A stretch of DNA of 64,000 nucleotides from Stenotrophomonas maltophilia (lineage in GTDB: Bacteria > Pseudomonadota > Gammaproteobacteria > Xanthomonadales > Xanthomonadaceae). Below the pieces are notes generated by a model. It did no database searches and was not told where the DNA came from. It was given only the letters and a program-made list of their open reading frames with translations. The translations under genes were made by a program, and so were the position numbers. The stretch is from the NCBI RefSeq assembly GCF_023518235.1, contig NZ_CP090423.1, positions 3,223,001 through 3,287,000 of the forward strand, given 5' to 3'. Each line of letters begins with the position of its first letter. Within the stretch, counting starts at the first letter, position 1. This document shows, in pieces, positions 26,173 to 34,934 of this stretch.

Positions 26173-26391
26173 ATGAGTTGTTCCGACAGATCGCGGAAAA
26201 CTGTCGAAGGCGGGGTGGGTCCGGTTGAGGGGGCGTGAGCCGCATGGATGCGGCGACCGAGCTTACATGGACGTACTTGCAACGTCCCCCTCAACCGGAC
26301 CCACCCCGCCAACCCTCGGCAAGCCCGATTTTGACGTTGACGTCGATCCAAGGCAGGTGCAGGGCTGCAAGCCCTGCAACCCAACACCCCT
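26173..26391 (-). repeat. Right module of the inverted duplication
   Basis: Read leftward from the opgD stop it repeats the left module: GGGGTGTT, a GCAGGGC hairpin, CAACGTCAAAATCGGGCT, then 25-bp perfect arms (26286-26310 and 26209-26233) around a 46-nt core (26235-26280) that matches the left core at 43 of 46 positions. After that come the complement of CCCCGCCTTCGACAG (26201-26215) and of ATCTGTCGG (26183-26191). The arm sequences differ between modules but stay perfectly self-complementary in each. Confidence 0.75.
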
Positions 26392-26392
26392 C

Positions 26393-27997
26393 TTAGTACA
26401 ACGTGCGCTCCGGCGCGCCCGCCGGTGGCGGCGTGTACTGGTACAGCCAGGTCTCGGTAAGGGTCTTGCCGCCGCTGCGCAGGAACAGCCGGATATCGAT
26501 CTGCTCGGTGCTGCCTTCCGGTGGCACCAGGTCGAACATCGCACGATAGCCATTGATCTCGCGCAGCGGGCGCGCCGACACGATCTCGACCCGGCCACGG
26601 CTGGTTTCCACCACCGCCTCCACGTCGGCCTTGTCGATCAGCGCGGCCAGTTCGCCGCCTTCGAAATCGACCGCGAAGCGCCAGCTGAAGTACTCGCGCT
26701 TCTTACCGATGATGCCACCCAGCCCGGTGCGGCTGGCCACGCAGTGCGCCAGCGGCGGGCGTGCCGGCGGTTCGGCGCCCCAGTACAGGCGATAGCCGAC
26801 CAGCAGCTCCTGGCCCGGTTGCGGCTTTTCCTTGGGGTTCCAGAAGGCGACGATGTTGTCGAAGGTCTCGTCCACGGTGGGAATCTCCACCAGCTGCACC
26901 GAGCCCTCGCCCCACTCGCCCTTCGGTTCCACCCACAGGCACGGGCGCTTCTCGTAGAACACGCCGTCGTCCTGGTAATGATCGAAGTTGCGGTCACGCT
27001 GCAGCAGGCCGAAGCCACGCGGGTTGCGATCCACGAACATGTTGAAGCGCAGATTGCGCGGGTTCAGCAGCGGCCGCCAGATCCATTCACCGGCACCGGT
27101 CCACAGCGACAGGCCATCGGTATCGTGGATCTCCGGGCGCCAGTCCCAGCCCATGCGGCGGTCGTTCTCGCCCACCTGGTACATGCTGGTGCACGGTGCG
27201 ATGCCCAGCCGCTCGATCGCCTTGCGCGGGTACAGCGCGCTGTCGATATCCATCAGCAACACATCGCCGTTGGTGATCGCAAAGCGATAGGCGCCGGCCA
27301 CGCTGGGCGAATCCAGCAGGCCATAGACCACGATCGTCTCCGAATCGGCCGACGGCTGCTCCAGGTAATAGGCGATGAAATCGGGGAATTCCTCCGGCTT
27401 GCCCATGCCGGTGTCGATTGCCAGGCCGCGCGCCGACTGGCCGTACTGGCCTTCCTTGCCAACCGCACGGAAGTAGCTGGCGCCGAGGAACGCGGCGAAG
27501 TCGCGGTCGGTGTCCTTGCGGGTGTTCAGGCGGAAACCGGCGAAGCCCAGATCGGCCGGCAGCTCGCCATCCTTGATGCCGCTCTTGCCGTAGTTGAATG
27601 CCGCGCCGTCATAGGCCAGCTCCTGCGCCTTGCCGTCGACCACATCGAACATGCGCACCGGCGAGTGGAAGTACAGGCCGAGGTGGAAGAACTTGGCCTG
27701 GAACTTGCCCGGCTGGTCGGCCCACAGGGCGTGGTCCTGGCGGTAGCCGATCGACTGGTACTGGTCCCAGTCCAGCCCTTCCAGGCGCCCTGGCAGTACG
27801 CGCTTGTGGCTCTTGTAGGGCGCCTGCGCCAGCGCGCGCGCCTGGCCCTTCAGCGTGGCGAAGTCGAACGGCTGCGGCTGGCCGAGGCGGCGCAGGCCCA
27901 TCTGGCCGCTCTTGCTGGCCGCGCATGCGGGCAGGGACGGCAGGCCGAATGCAGCCAGGGCGAGGGAGGCATTGCGGATGAAGTCGCGTCGTTGCAT
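26393..27997 (-). CDS. opgD: Periplasmic glucan biosynthesis protein OpgD (MdoD)
   Basis: 534 residues. The N-terminus MQRRDFIRNASLALAAFG is a Tat signal (RRDFIRN), as expected for OpgD, followed by a PACA site. The body has the OpgG/OpgD beta-sandwich signatures: FHSPVRMFDVVDG, FGASYFRAVGKxxQYG-type (here FLGASYFRAVGKEGQYG), LNPRNLRFNMFVDRNPRGFG and VDFEGGEL. OpgD shapes osmoregulated periplasmic glucans. No opgG/opgH is adjacent. Its 3' end abuts the right inverted-repeat module. Confidence 0.93.
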   Translation of the reverse strand: MQRRDFIRNASLALAAFGLPSLPACAASKSGQMGLRRLGQPQPFDFATLKGQARALAQAPYKSHKRVLPGRLEGLDWDQYQSIGYRQDHALWADQPGKFQAKFFHLGLYFHSPVRMFDVVDGKAQELAYDGAAFNYGKSGIKDGELPADLGFAGFRLNTRKDTDRDFAAFLGASYFRAVGKEGQYGQSARGLAIDTGMGKPEEFPDFIAYYLEQPSADSETIVVYGLLDSPSVAGAYRFAITNGDVLLMDIDSALYPRKAIERLGIAPCTSMYQVGENDRRMGWDWRPEIHDTDGLSLWTGAGEWIWRPLLNPRNLRFNMFVDRNPRGFGLLQRDRNFDHYQDDGVFYEKRPCLWVEPKGEWGEGSVQLVEIPTVDETFDNIVAFWNPKEKPQPGQELLVGYRLYWGAEPPARPPLAHCVASRTGLGGIIGKKREYFSWRFAVDFEGGELAALIDKADVEAVVETSRGRVEIVSARPLREINGYRAMFDLVPPEGSTEQIDIRLFLRSGGKTLTETWLYQYTPPPAGAPERTLY

Positions 27998-28049
27998 GCA
28001 GGCGCGTCAGGCACAGAAGGAAGGTCGGCCATGATAGGCAGACAAACGT

Positions 28050-28080
28050 TAACGGGCAGCGGAGATGCGCCCTGCCCGTT
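28050..28080 (-). terminator. Hairpin between mutM and opgD
   Basis: AACGGGCAG and CTGCCCGTT form a 9-bp stem. The position is right for ending mutM transcription, but only a few T follow, so this is tentative. Confidence 0.4.
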
Positions 28081-28102
28081 CAGCTGCCGCTGGCCGCCCG
28101 CC

Positions 28103-28915
28103 TCAACGCTGGCAGTGGCTGCACCAGACGCTGGCGCGCTGGCCGATGGTGGCGTGCTTCAGCGCGCGCCCACAGTTCGGGCACGGCAGCCCGTCGCGGC
28201 CATAGACCAGCAGCTCCTGCTCGAAGTAGCCCGGCGCGCCGTCGGGGCTGATGAAGTCGCGCAGGGTGGTGCCGCCGCGGGTGATGGCGTAGCCGAGGAT
28301 CTCCTTCACTGCATCGGCCAGGCGCTGGTAGCGCTCGCGCGAGATCTTCCCGGCCTCGCGCAGCGGGCTGATGCCGGCCTTGAACAGGCTTTCGGCGGCG
28401 TAGATGTTGCCCACGCCCACCACCACCGCCTGGTCCATCAGGAAGGTCTTCACCGGCGCGCTGCGGCCACGGCTGCGGGCAAACAGGTAGTCGCCGTCGA
28501 AGGCATCGTCCAGCGGCTCCGGGCCCAGCCCCTGCAGCAGCGGGTGGATCTCGCCGGCCGGCTGCCAGAGCAGGCTGCCGAAGCGGCGCGGGTCGTTGAA
28601 GCGCAGCAGGCGGCCGTTGTCCAGGCTGATATCCACATGGTCGTGGGCGCGCAGCGGGGTATCGCCGGGCAGCACGCGCAGGCTGCCGGACATGCCCAAG
28701 TGCAGCACCGCGCTGCCGAGGGCGGTATCCAGCAGCAGGTACTTGGCGCGGCGACGGATGTCCTCGATGCGCTGCCCCGGCAACAGCTCGGCCACTTCCG
28801 GCGGAATCGGCCAGCGCAGATCGGCCCGGCGCAGGATCACCCCATGCACGCGGCGACCCTGCAGGTGCGGCGCCAGGCCGCGGCGGGTGGTTTCGACTTC
28901 GGGCAGTTCAGGCAT
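28103..28915 (-). CDS. mutM: Formamidopyrimidine-DNA glycosylase (Fpg)
   Basis: 270 residues, standard length. It removes 8-oxoguanine and formamidopyrimidines and nicks the abasic site. The N-terminal [13 protein letters not shown] carries the catalytic Pro and Glu exposed after Met removal. RRAKYLLL holds the conserved Lys. [18 protein letters not shown] is the H2TH region. The C-terminal zinc finger is CPNCG then CSHCQR. Confidence 0.97.
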   Translation of the reverse strand: MPELPEVETTRRGLAPHLQGRRVHGVILRRADLRWPIPPEVAELLPGQRIEDIRRRAKYLLLDTALGSAVLHLGMSGSLRVLPGDTPLRAHDHVDISLDNGRLLRFNDPRRFGSLLWQPAGEIHPLLQGLGPEPLDDAFDGDYLFARSRGRSAPVKTFLMDQAVVVGVGNIYAAESLFKAGISPLREAGKISRERYQRLADAVKEILGYAITRGGTTLRDFISPDGAPGYFEQELLVYGRDGLPCPNCGRALKHATIGQRASVWCSHCQR

Positions 28916-28921
28916 GCGCCG

Positions 28922-28950
28922 ATTCTACGCCGGGCATGGCCCGGCGACGG
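28922..28950. repeat. REP-like palindrome between mutM and the EF-hand gene
   Basis: CGCCGGGCATGGCCCGGCG palindrome with CTAC at its left side. It resembles the GTAGCGCCGGGCC class seen at 13645 and 34846. Confidence 0.5.
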
Positions 28951-28957
28951 TGCAGCG

Positions 28958-29290
28958 TCAGCGCGGCGGCGCGGCCAGCTCGCGTGCGTCCAGGAAGCCA
29001 TCGCCGTTGGCATCCTGCGTGTGGAAGCGCTGCACGATCACCTGCCGCTGCTGTTCACGGCGGATCGCCCTGCCCTTGCCGCCAGGCAGCTCGTCGGCAC
29101 CCAGCACGCCATCGCCGTTGCGGTCCATGCGGTCGAAGGCGTACAGCATCCACTGCACGTACTCGGCCTCGCTGACCTTGCCGTCGCCGTCGCTGTCCAT
29201 CCGCTGCAGGTAGCTGGCGGTGTCGGTGACCTGGGCCAGCGCCGCGCCCGGCAGCAGCGCCATCAGCAGCACGGCGTACCCTGCCCTCAC
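28958..29290 (-). CDS. Secreted EF-hand calcium-binding protein
   Basis: 110 residues. Signal peptide MRAGYAVLLMALLPGAALAQ, then three EF-hand loops: DSDGDGKVSEAE, DRNGDGVLGADE and DANGDGFLDARE, each with the usual acidic/Gly pattern, so calcium binding outside the cytoplasm is expected. Its ATG overlaps the desaturase stop by four bases (ATGA). The coupling suggests joint expression with the membrane desaturase, though no functional link is known. Confidence 0.82.
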   Translation of the reverse strand: MRAGYAVLLMALLPGAALAQVTDTASYLQRMDSDGDGKVSEAEYVQWMLYAFDRMDRNGDGVLGADELPGGKGRAIRREQQRQVIVQRFHTQDANGDGFLDARELAAPPR

Positions 29291-30489
29291 GCGCCCACCA
29301 GGCGGTAGCCCTTCAAACGCGCCGCATAGGCCTGCAATGCCGCGATACCGCTTTCCTCGGCCTCATGGCACCAGGCCTGCAGCTGGCGCAGGCGCTCGGC
29401 CGCATCGTGGCCGCGCGCCTCCAGCAGCGTGGCCAGCCGCCCGCGGTATTCGACCAGGGTGCGGATGCGCGGGCGTTGCGCCACCCATTCGCTGAGCTGG
29501 GCGCGGCTGTCCGGTTTCAGCCAGCGCCCATCGTTGACCAGGCCACGGCGCAGGCGGCGCGGCAGCAGGCGGCGCAGCTTGGCGCCGGCGTGGCTGGCTT
29601 CCTCGCGCAGCGCCGGCATGAACACGTTGCGCTGGTAGTCGGTCATCGCCTGGAAACGATGCGACAGCAGCGCCTTCAGGGTCTCGGCGTCGGGCACGGC
29701 GATGTTCGGGCGCACGTCCATGGCCGGTGCCACGCGCAGCACCCTGGCCAGGCGCAGCGCCTGCAGCAGGCGGATCGCGCCCCAGCCGATGTCCAACTCC
29801 CAGCGCCGCATCGCAAAGCGTGCCGAGCTGGGGAAGGCATGGTGGTTGTTGTGCAGCTCTTCGCCACCGATCCAGACCCCCCACGGCGTGAGGTTGGTGG
29901 AGGTATCGGCCGATTCGTAGTTGCGGTAGCCCCACCAATGGCCGAGGCCGTTGACCACGCCGGCCGCCCAGAACGGGATCCACGCCATCTGGATCGCCCA
30001 CAGGGCCACGCCAGGCAGGCCGAACAGCACGCTGTTGATCGCCAGCAACAGTACCGGGCCCAGCGTGGCGTGCGGGGTATACAGATAGCGCTCGATCGCG
30101 TCGTCCGGGGTACCGCGCCCGTACTGCTCGATGTCCGCGCGCATCCCACGCGCTTCCCGATACAGCTCCACGCCGCGCCAGAACACGGTGCCGATGCCGC
30201 GGGTGACCGGGCTGTGCGGGTCGTCCTCGGTCTCCACCTTGGCGTGGTGCTTGCGATGGATGGCCACCCACTCGCGGGTGATCATCGAGGTGGTCAGCCA
30301 CAGCCAGAAGCGGAACACATGAGCCAGCGCCGGGTGGAAATCGACGCCGCGATGGGCCTGGCTGCGGTGCAGGTACAGGGTCACCGAGAAGATGGTGATC
30401 TGGGTGAACACCAGCAGCAGCGCCAACATGGCCCACCACCCCAGGCCGAGCACACCACCGGTCAACAGGGACATCAGGGCATCAGGCAT
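29287..30489 (-). CDS. Membrane fatty acid desaturase (DesA/stearoyl-CoA type)
   Basis: 400 residues from the ATG at 30489 (GGAG 7 nt upstream). Three histidine boxes of the di-iron desaturases: HRSQAH, HRKHHAKVETEDDPHSP and HNNHHAFPSSAR, set between hydrophobic helices (about 5-40, 150-200). This is the class that introduces a delta-9 double bond into acyl chains in proteobacterial membranes. The C-terminal about 130 residues are a helical extension with unclear role. Overlaps the EF-hand gene. Confidence 0.9.
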   Translation of the reverse strand: MPDALMSLLTGGVLGLGWWAMLALLLVFTQITIFSVTLYLHRSQAHRGVDFHPALAHVFRFWLWLTTSMITREWVAIHRKHHAKVETEDDPHSPVTRGIGTVFWRGVELYREARGMRADIEQYGRGTPDDAIERYLYTPHATLGPVLLLAINSVLFGLPGVALWAIQMAWIPFWAAGVVNGLGHWWGYRNYESADTSTNLTPWGVWIGGEELHNNHHAFPSSARFAMRRWELDIGWGAIRLLQALRLARVLRVAPAMDVRPNIAVPDAETLKALLSHRFQAMTDYQRNVFMPALREEASHAGAKLRRLLPRRLRRGLVNDGRWLKPDSRAQLSEWVAQRPRIRTLVEYRGRLATLLEARGHDAAERLRQLQAWCHEAEESGIAALQAYAARLKGYRLVGA

Positions 30490-30640
30490 GGCGGCTCTCC
30501 GGATCGACGCGGCGATGGCAGACATGATGGGCGCTTGCGTTGCAAACTGCATCCCTGCGGCGGTGATTGCCACCGCCATCCGTGGCACCGTTCACAGTTG
30601 GGGACCTGAGTTGTCGAGCCTTGATCCACACGCCGGCGCC

Positions 30641-31462
30641 ATGACCGCCGCTCCGCCCCTCGCCGGGCTGCCGCCCTTGATCGAACTGGACCGCGCCACC
30701 GTGGTGCGCGGGCAGGTGAAGGTGCTGCACGGGCTCAGCCTGCGCATCGCGCAGGGCCAGCACACCGCCCTGCTCGGCCCCAACGGCTGCGGCAAGTCGA
30801 CCTTCATCAAGCTGATCACCCGCGAGCTGTATCCGCTGGCGCAGGGCGACGGCGCGGTGGCGGTGAAGGTGCTCGGCCAGAACCGCTGGCAGGTGGACCG
30901 GCTGCGCTCACAGCTGGGCATCGTCACCGGAGATCTCAGCAGCAACCTGGCCGACATGCCGGGGCTGACCGTGGAACAGGCGGTGCTGTCCGGCTTCTTC
31001 GCCAGCTACGTGGTGCCGGCCTTCCGCGAGGTGACCACCGACATGCGCGCGCGCGTGGTCGAGACGCTGGCGATGACCGGTGCGCTGGCGCTGCGCGAAC
31101 GCGCCTACGCCGAGCTGTCGGCCGGCGAGACCCGCCGCGTGCTGATCGCGCGCGCGCTGGTCAACCGGCCGCAGGCACTGCTGCTGGACGAGCCCTCCAC
31201 CGGCCTGGATCTGGTCGCCCGCGAGCAGCTGGTGGCGACCATGCGCGTGCTGGCCCAGCAGGGCATCACTCTGGTGCTGGTGACCCACCACATCGAAGAA
31301 ATCATTCCCGAGATCGAGCGTGTGGTGCTGCTGCGCGATGGCCGCGTGTTGGCCGATGGTACCCGCGCCGAGCTGCTGCGCAGTGAGCCCCTGTCGGCGG
31401 TATTCGGCGGGGTCATCACCGTGTGCGAGCAGGAAGGCCGGCTGACTGCGTACGCGGGGTAA
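30641..31462 (+). CDS. ABC transporter ATP-binding protein
   Basis: 273 residues from the ATG at 30641; a TTG at 30611 is a possible alternative. Walker A LLGPNGCGKSTF, a D-loop partner LSAGETRRVLIARALV (signature LSAGE), Walker B ALLLDEPSTGLD, and the switch His in LVTHHIEEI. No permease or binding protein gene lies beside it. The sequence resembles ModF/iron-type cytosolic ATPases, but substrate cannot be assigned. Divergent from the desaturase gene. Confidence 0.88.
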   Translation: MTAAPPLAGLPPLIELDRATVVRGQVKVLHGLSLRIAQGQHTALLGPNGCGKSTFIKLITRELYPLAQGDGAVAVKVLGQNRWQVDRLRSQLGIVTGDLSSNLADMPGLTVEQAVLSGFFASYVVPAFREVTTDMRARVVETLAMTGALALRERAYAELSAGETRRVLIARALVNRPQALLLDEPSTGLDLVAREQLVATMRVLAQQGITLVLVTHHIEEIIPEIERVVLLRDGRVLADGTRAELLRSEPLSAVFGGVITVCEQEGRLTAYAG

Positions 31463-31556
31463 GGCGACGCCCCCGGGAAACCCGTCGGGCTTGGGAAACC
31501 GGCGGGCCCGGGAAACCGACGCTACCCCCTCGTCATGCCATCCCGTCATGTTGTCG

Positions 31557-31587
31557 GTGCAGCGGGCCGGGTTTCGGCCCGCTGCAC
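31557..31587. terminator. Bidirectional hairpin terminator
   Basis: GTGCAGCGGGCC and GGCCCGCTGCAC form a perfect 12-bp stem with a 7-nt loop between the convergent ABC ATPase and DUF4785 genes. Confidence 0.6.
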
Positions 31588-31593
31588 CCGGCC

Positions 31594-32796
31594 TCAGAAT
31601 CGCAGCGCCAGCGCGCGCGATTCGATCGGTGCCATCCGGCTCTGGTCCTGCAGCTGCAGATCGCGCAGCTCATACGGCGCACCGGAGCCGGCCGGCAGTG
31701 TGGCCTGATCGAACGGCAGCACCAGCGGGCCGACGCCCGGGCCATCGAACCAGGCCGCCGCATGCGCCTGCGCGACCGGCTTCAGCTGGCCATCGCGGCC
31801 GGTGGCATACAGCGTGCCGCGTGCCTCGTAACGGCCGGCCGTAGCCACCTGCACCGGCAGCGCCACCCGGCGGCTGGCCGGGTCCGGCGCCGCCTGGCCA
31901 CTGAAGCGCGCGGTCGGCCGCGCCACCGCGAAGGCCACCTTGCCATCGCGCAGCACGCCGTCGGCCTGGGCGAACACCTGCAGTTCCCATAGCCCCTGCA
32001 CGCTGCCCACCTCGGCCGGGATCCGCACCTGCGCGCGCAGGGCGCCATCGGTGGAGCGCAGCAGGCGCTGCGGCCAACTGCGGCCATCCGGCGCGACCAG
32101 CAGCGCTTCACCGCCCAGGCCACCGCGCCGTGACGCAGGCTGCGCGGCGCTGGCGCCGTCTTCCAGCAGGCGCGCCTGCAGCTGTACGTTGCCACCGGCC
32201 AGCACCTGCGCCTGGTTGGCCTGCACCTCCAGCCGCAGCGGACTGTTCGGCTCCAGCACCTGCACCACGTAGCGGCCCTGCGCCTGTGCGCTGCGCAGCG
32301 TATAGCCACCCACCGCACTGGCCGCGCCGGTGCGCAGCATGCTGCTGCCATCGTTCACCGGCATCCCGGCGTCCTGCAGCGCGCGTGCATCGACACTGCG
32401 CGCCACGCTGCTGCGCCCGGCCGGATCACGTACCTGCAGCGCGCTGGCGGGCAATGCACGCGCGCCTTCGGCCGGGCTCAGCTGGATCACCGCATCCGCT
32501 GCCGTCAGCGGCAGAACGATGCCGCGTTGCAGCTGCGCCCCATCCACCTGCTGCCAATAACTGCGGCTGACCGAGGCATACGGTGTTGCGGTCTGCAATG
32601 GCTGTGCCGGGTCCAGCGCCCAGGCGAAGGACAGCGGCGCGTGTTCGCTTTCATCGGCCGGCAACGGCGCGGCCACCAGTGCAGCGGGTACCTGATCGCC
32701 GGCACGTGCGGCACTCAACGGCTGCGCAGCCTGCGCTGTGGAGAGGGACAGCACCGCCAGCACCGCGCTGGCCAGCAAGGTGGAATGGATCGTCAT
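31594..32796 (-). CDS. DUF4785 family secreted protein
   Basis: 400 residues from the ATG at 32796 (GGGAG upstream). Signal peptide to about 24 (LSTAQAAQ). The body is beta-rich, with an immunoglobulin-like middle part (LRLEVQANQAQVLAGGNVQL, then VPIPAEVG-type strands) and a C-terminus ending in ALALRF. I assign DUF4785 by overall resemblance; function is not established. It starts 11 bp after the stop of the upstream hydrolase gene, so both form an operon. Confidence 0.7.
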   Translation of the reverse strand: MTIHSTLLASAVLAVLSLSTAQAAQPLSAARAGDQVPAALVAAPLPADESEHAPLSFAWALDPAQPLQTATPYASVSRSYWQQVDGAQLQRGIVLPLTAADAVIQLSPAEGARALPASALQVRDPAGRSSVARSVDARALQDAGMPVNDGSSMLRTGAASAVGGYTLRSAQAQGRYVVQVLEPNSPLRLEVQANQAQVLAGGNVQLQARLLEDGASAAQPASRRGGLGGEALLVAPDGRSWPQRLLRSTDGALRAQVRIPAEVGSVQGLWELQVFAQADGVLRDGKVAFAVARPTARFSGQAAPDPASRRVALPVQVATAGRYEARGTLYATGRDGQLKPVAQAHAAAWFDGPGVGPLVLPFDQATLPAGSGAPYELRDLQLQDQSRMAPIESRALALRF

Positions 32797-32807
32797 GGTC
32801 GTCTCCC

Positions 32808-33686
32808 TCACTGGGTCAGGTCGTTGCGCAGGATCGTGCCGAGGCCGAAGCACTCGCGACGGCTCTGGTTGTGGCTGAGCGGCTCAGCGCCCTGGGTACG
32901 CTGCGTGTCGGTGAACCAGGTGGTGCCGGCGGCCTTCTGGCTGCTGCACTCCAGAAAGCCGTCGGAGCAGGACGACAGCCAGTTCTGGGTGAACTCCAGG
33001 CCGACATTGGCGGCATACCCCCCGCAGTAGCTGTTGCTGTCCCACACCGCCGATTCGACATCGCTGCCGACCACCGCGCGGAACGGTTTGGGCAGCGCCG
33101 GGCGGCCAGCGGTGCCATACAGGTTCTGCGCGTTGTAGGTGGCCATGCTGGCCACCTGCTGCTGGCGCACGGCATCGTTCTTGTAGCCCAGCAGCCAGCC
33201 CAGCGAGGTTTCAAAGGTATTGCCGTTGAGCACTGCATCGGCCAGCGGCGTACCGGCCGAGGACGGTGCCAGCGCGGTGACCTTGCGCACCGTGCGGATG
33301 ATCTTCGGGTAGCGGCTGTCGTAGGTCGGGTTGGACAGGATCCAGCGCACCACGTTGCCGCCGTTGGAATGGGTGATCACCACCAGCTGGGTGATGCCGC
33401 GGCTGTCGATGAAGCGGGTCAGCTGGTTGGCCAGGCAGCCGGCGGCCTCCGGCTTCCACATGTACTGGGTGAAGTCGCAGTTGATGACCACGTAGTTGCT
33501 GCTGTTCGGCAGGCCCTGGCGCACGGTGTCGATGATGGCCGGCTGCCAGTAGTCCTGGGTGGCATTGGTCTGCGCGCCGGTGCCATGCACGAAGGCCACG
33601 CCGACCACATCGGCGGCCTGCGCCGGTGCGGCGGCCAGCCCCAGGAGCAGGGCCAGGACGGTACTTCCTGTTGCGGTGCTGCGCAT
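32808..33686 (-). CDS. Secreted alpha/beta-hydrolase (lipase/esterase-like)
   Basis: 292 residues from the ATG at 33686 (AGGGAG upstream). Signal peptide ends APAQA. VAFVHGTGAQ is the oxyanion-hole strand, and VVITHSNGGNVVRWI carries the presumed nucleophile Ser in a THSNG context, where the usual first Gly of GxSxG is a Thr. Several Cys in the C-terminal half (SYCGG, LSSCSDGFLECSS, ECFG) suggest disulfides. Substrate is unknown. Co-directional with the DUF4785 gene. Confidence 0.75.
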   Translation of the reverse strand: MRSTATGSTVLALLLGLAAAPAQAADVVGVAFVHGTGAQTNATQDYWQPAIIDTVRQGLPNSSNYVVINCDFTQYMWKPEAAGCLANQLTRFIDSRGITQLVVITHSNGGNVVRWILSNPTYDSRYPKIIRTVRKVTALAPSSAGTPLADAVLNGNTFETSLGWLLGYKNDAVRQQQVASMATYNAQNLYGTAGRPALPKPFRAVVGSDVESAVWDSNSYCGGYAANVGLEFTQNWLSSCSDGFLECSSQKAAGTTWFTDTQRTQGAEPLSHNQSRRECFGLGTILRNDLTQ

Positions 33687-33946
33687 CGCTTCTCTCCCTC
33701 TGTCAGCGGATCCCCCCGACCCGGCTGGAAGTGGACGGCGCTGGCGCTCGCCGTTGCGCCGATGCTCGCGGCGCAGGCGCGTGAAAGTCCGTGCGCTGCG
33801 CCCTGATTCAGGAGATTGACAACCTTCGATGACGGTTTTCGCATCGCGGCACGGACCATGCCGGGTCTGGCCGTATGACCGATGGCCACTGCGGTGTCGT
33901 ATCCGGGCTGCGATCATGGCGCGGAGTTTTTCTTTGGAGCCCGTCC

Positions 33947-34786
33947 ATGTCGCTGATTTCCCCCCCTGCCCGTCCGCTGCTCGGCCTGGCCGTTGCCATG
34001 GCCCTGGCCGGCTGTGCGGCCACCGCCGCCAAGCCGACGGCCGTCGAAGCCAACATCACCACCAAGGCGGTCGGCTACCTGGACAAGGATGCGGTTCCGG
34101 CCAGCCTCGATCTGGTGCCGGCGCCGCCGGTGGCCGGCTCAGCCGCCCTCGCGCTGGACGAACAGGTCAGCCGTGAAGCCCGTGCGCTGCGTGGCAGCCC
34201 GCGCTTCGCCCAGGCCGGCGTCGATGCCGAGCTCGGCTTCCCGGAAGGCGCCAACCACTTCTCCTGCGCCGCCGATATCGACGTCGACGCGGTGAAGACG
34301 CCGGCGCTGTACCGCCTGCTGGAGCGCAGCCGGATCGACGCCAGTGCCGCCACCAAGGCCGCCAAGAACCACTACCAGCGGCCGCGCCCGTTCATGGTCA
34401 ATGGTGAGCCGACCTGCTCGCCGAAGGATGAAGAGGGCCTGCGCAAGAACGGCTCCTACCCGTCCGGCCATACCTCGATCGGCTGGGCCTGGGCGCTGAT
34501 CCTGTCGGAGATCGCACCGGACCGTGCCGATGCCATCCAGGCCCGCGGCCGCAACTACGGCGAAAGCCGCCTGGTGTGCAACGTGCACTGGCAGAGCGAC
34601 ATCCTGGAAGGCCGCTTCATGGGCGCCGCCGCCGTGGCCCGCCTGCACGACAACGCCGCGTTCAACAAGGACCTGCTGGCCGCGCGCAGGGAAATCGCCG
34701 CCGCACGCAAGGCCGGCCTGCACTCCAGCCGCGATTGCACCACCGAGAATGCGGTGCTGAAGGTGCGCCCGCAGAGCGCGTTGTAA
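33947..34786 (+). CDS. Class A non-specific acid phosphatase lipoprotein (PhoN-like)
   Basis: 279 residues from the ATG at 33947 (GGAG 7 nt upstream). Lipobox MALAGC. The PAP2/class A motif is complete: KNHYQRPRP (K-x6-RP), GSYPSGHTSIGWAWALIL (PSGH) and SRLVCNVHWQSD (SR-x5-H-x3-D). Such enzymes hydrolyse organic phosphomonoesters in the periplasm. Divergent from the hydrolase gene. A repeat pair and a terminator follow. Confidence 0.92.
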   Translation: MSLISPPARPLLGLAVAMALAGCAATAAKPTAVEANITTKAVGYLDKDAVPASLDLVPAPPVAGSAALALDEQVSREARALRGSPRFAQAGVDAELGFPEGANHFSCAADIDVDAVKTPALYRLLERSRIDASAATKAAKNHYQRPRPFMVNGEPTCSPKDEEGLRKNGSYPSGHTSIGWAWALILSEIAPDRADAIQARGRNYGESRLVCNVHWQSDILEGRFMGAAAVARLHDNAAFNKDLLAARREIAAARKAGLHSSRDCTTENAVLKVRPQSAL

Positions 34787-34804
34787 GCCAACGCCGGATG
34801 GATC

Positions 34805-34868
34805 GTTGCCGGCCAGCGGCCGGCACTACCGGTTGCGACGCATGGGTAGCGCCGGGCCATGCCCGGCG
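34805..34868. repeat. Two GTAG-type repeats in opposite orientation
   Basis: A minus-strand GTAGTGCCGGCCGCTGGCC copy (ending in CTAC at 34829) and a plus-strand GTAGCGCCGGGCCATGCCCG copy starting at 34846, behind the acid phosphatase gene. Confidence 0.75.
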
Positions 34869-34880
34869 GACGCGAAATAC

Positions 34881-34910
34881 AGAAGGGCCGGCAGTGCGCC
34901 GGCCCTTCTT
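34881..34910. terminator. Bidirectional terminator between phosphatase and TonB receptor
   Basis: AGAAGGGCCGGC and GCCGGCCCTTCT form a 12-bp stem with a 5-nt loop; T-rich bases follow on the plus side. The flanking genes converge here. Confidence 0.7.
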
Positions 34911-34934
34911 CATTGCATCAATGCAGAAACCGCA

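Noticed and set aside
31463..31530. Threefold GGGAAACC repeat behind the ABC ATPase gene
   Set aside because: Only three loose units in about 45 bp; could be chance in a GC-rich spacer.
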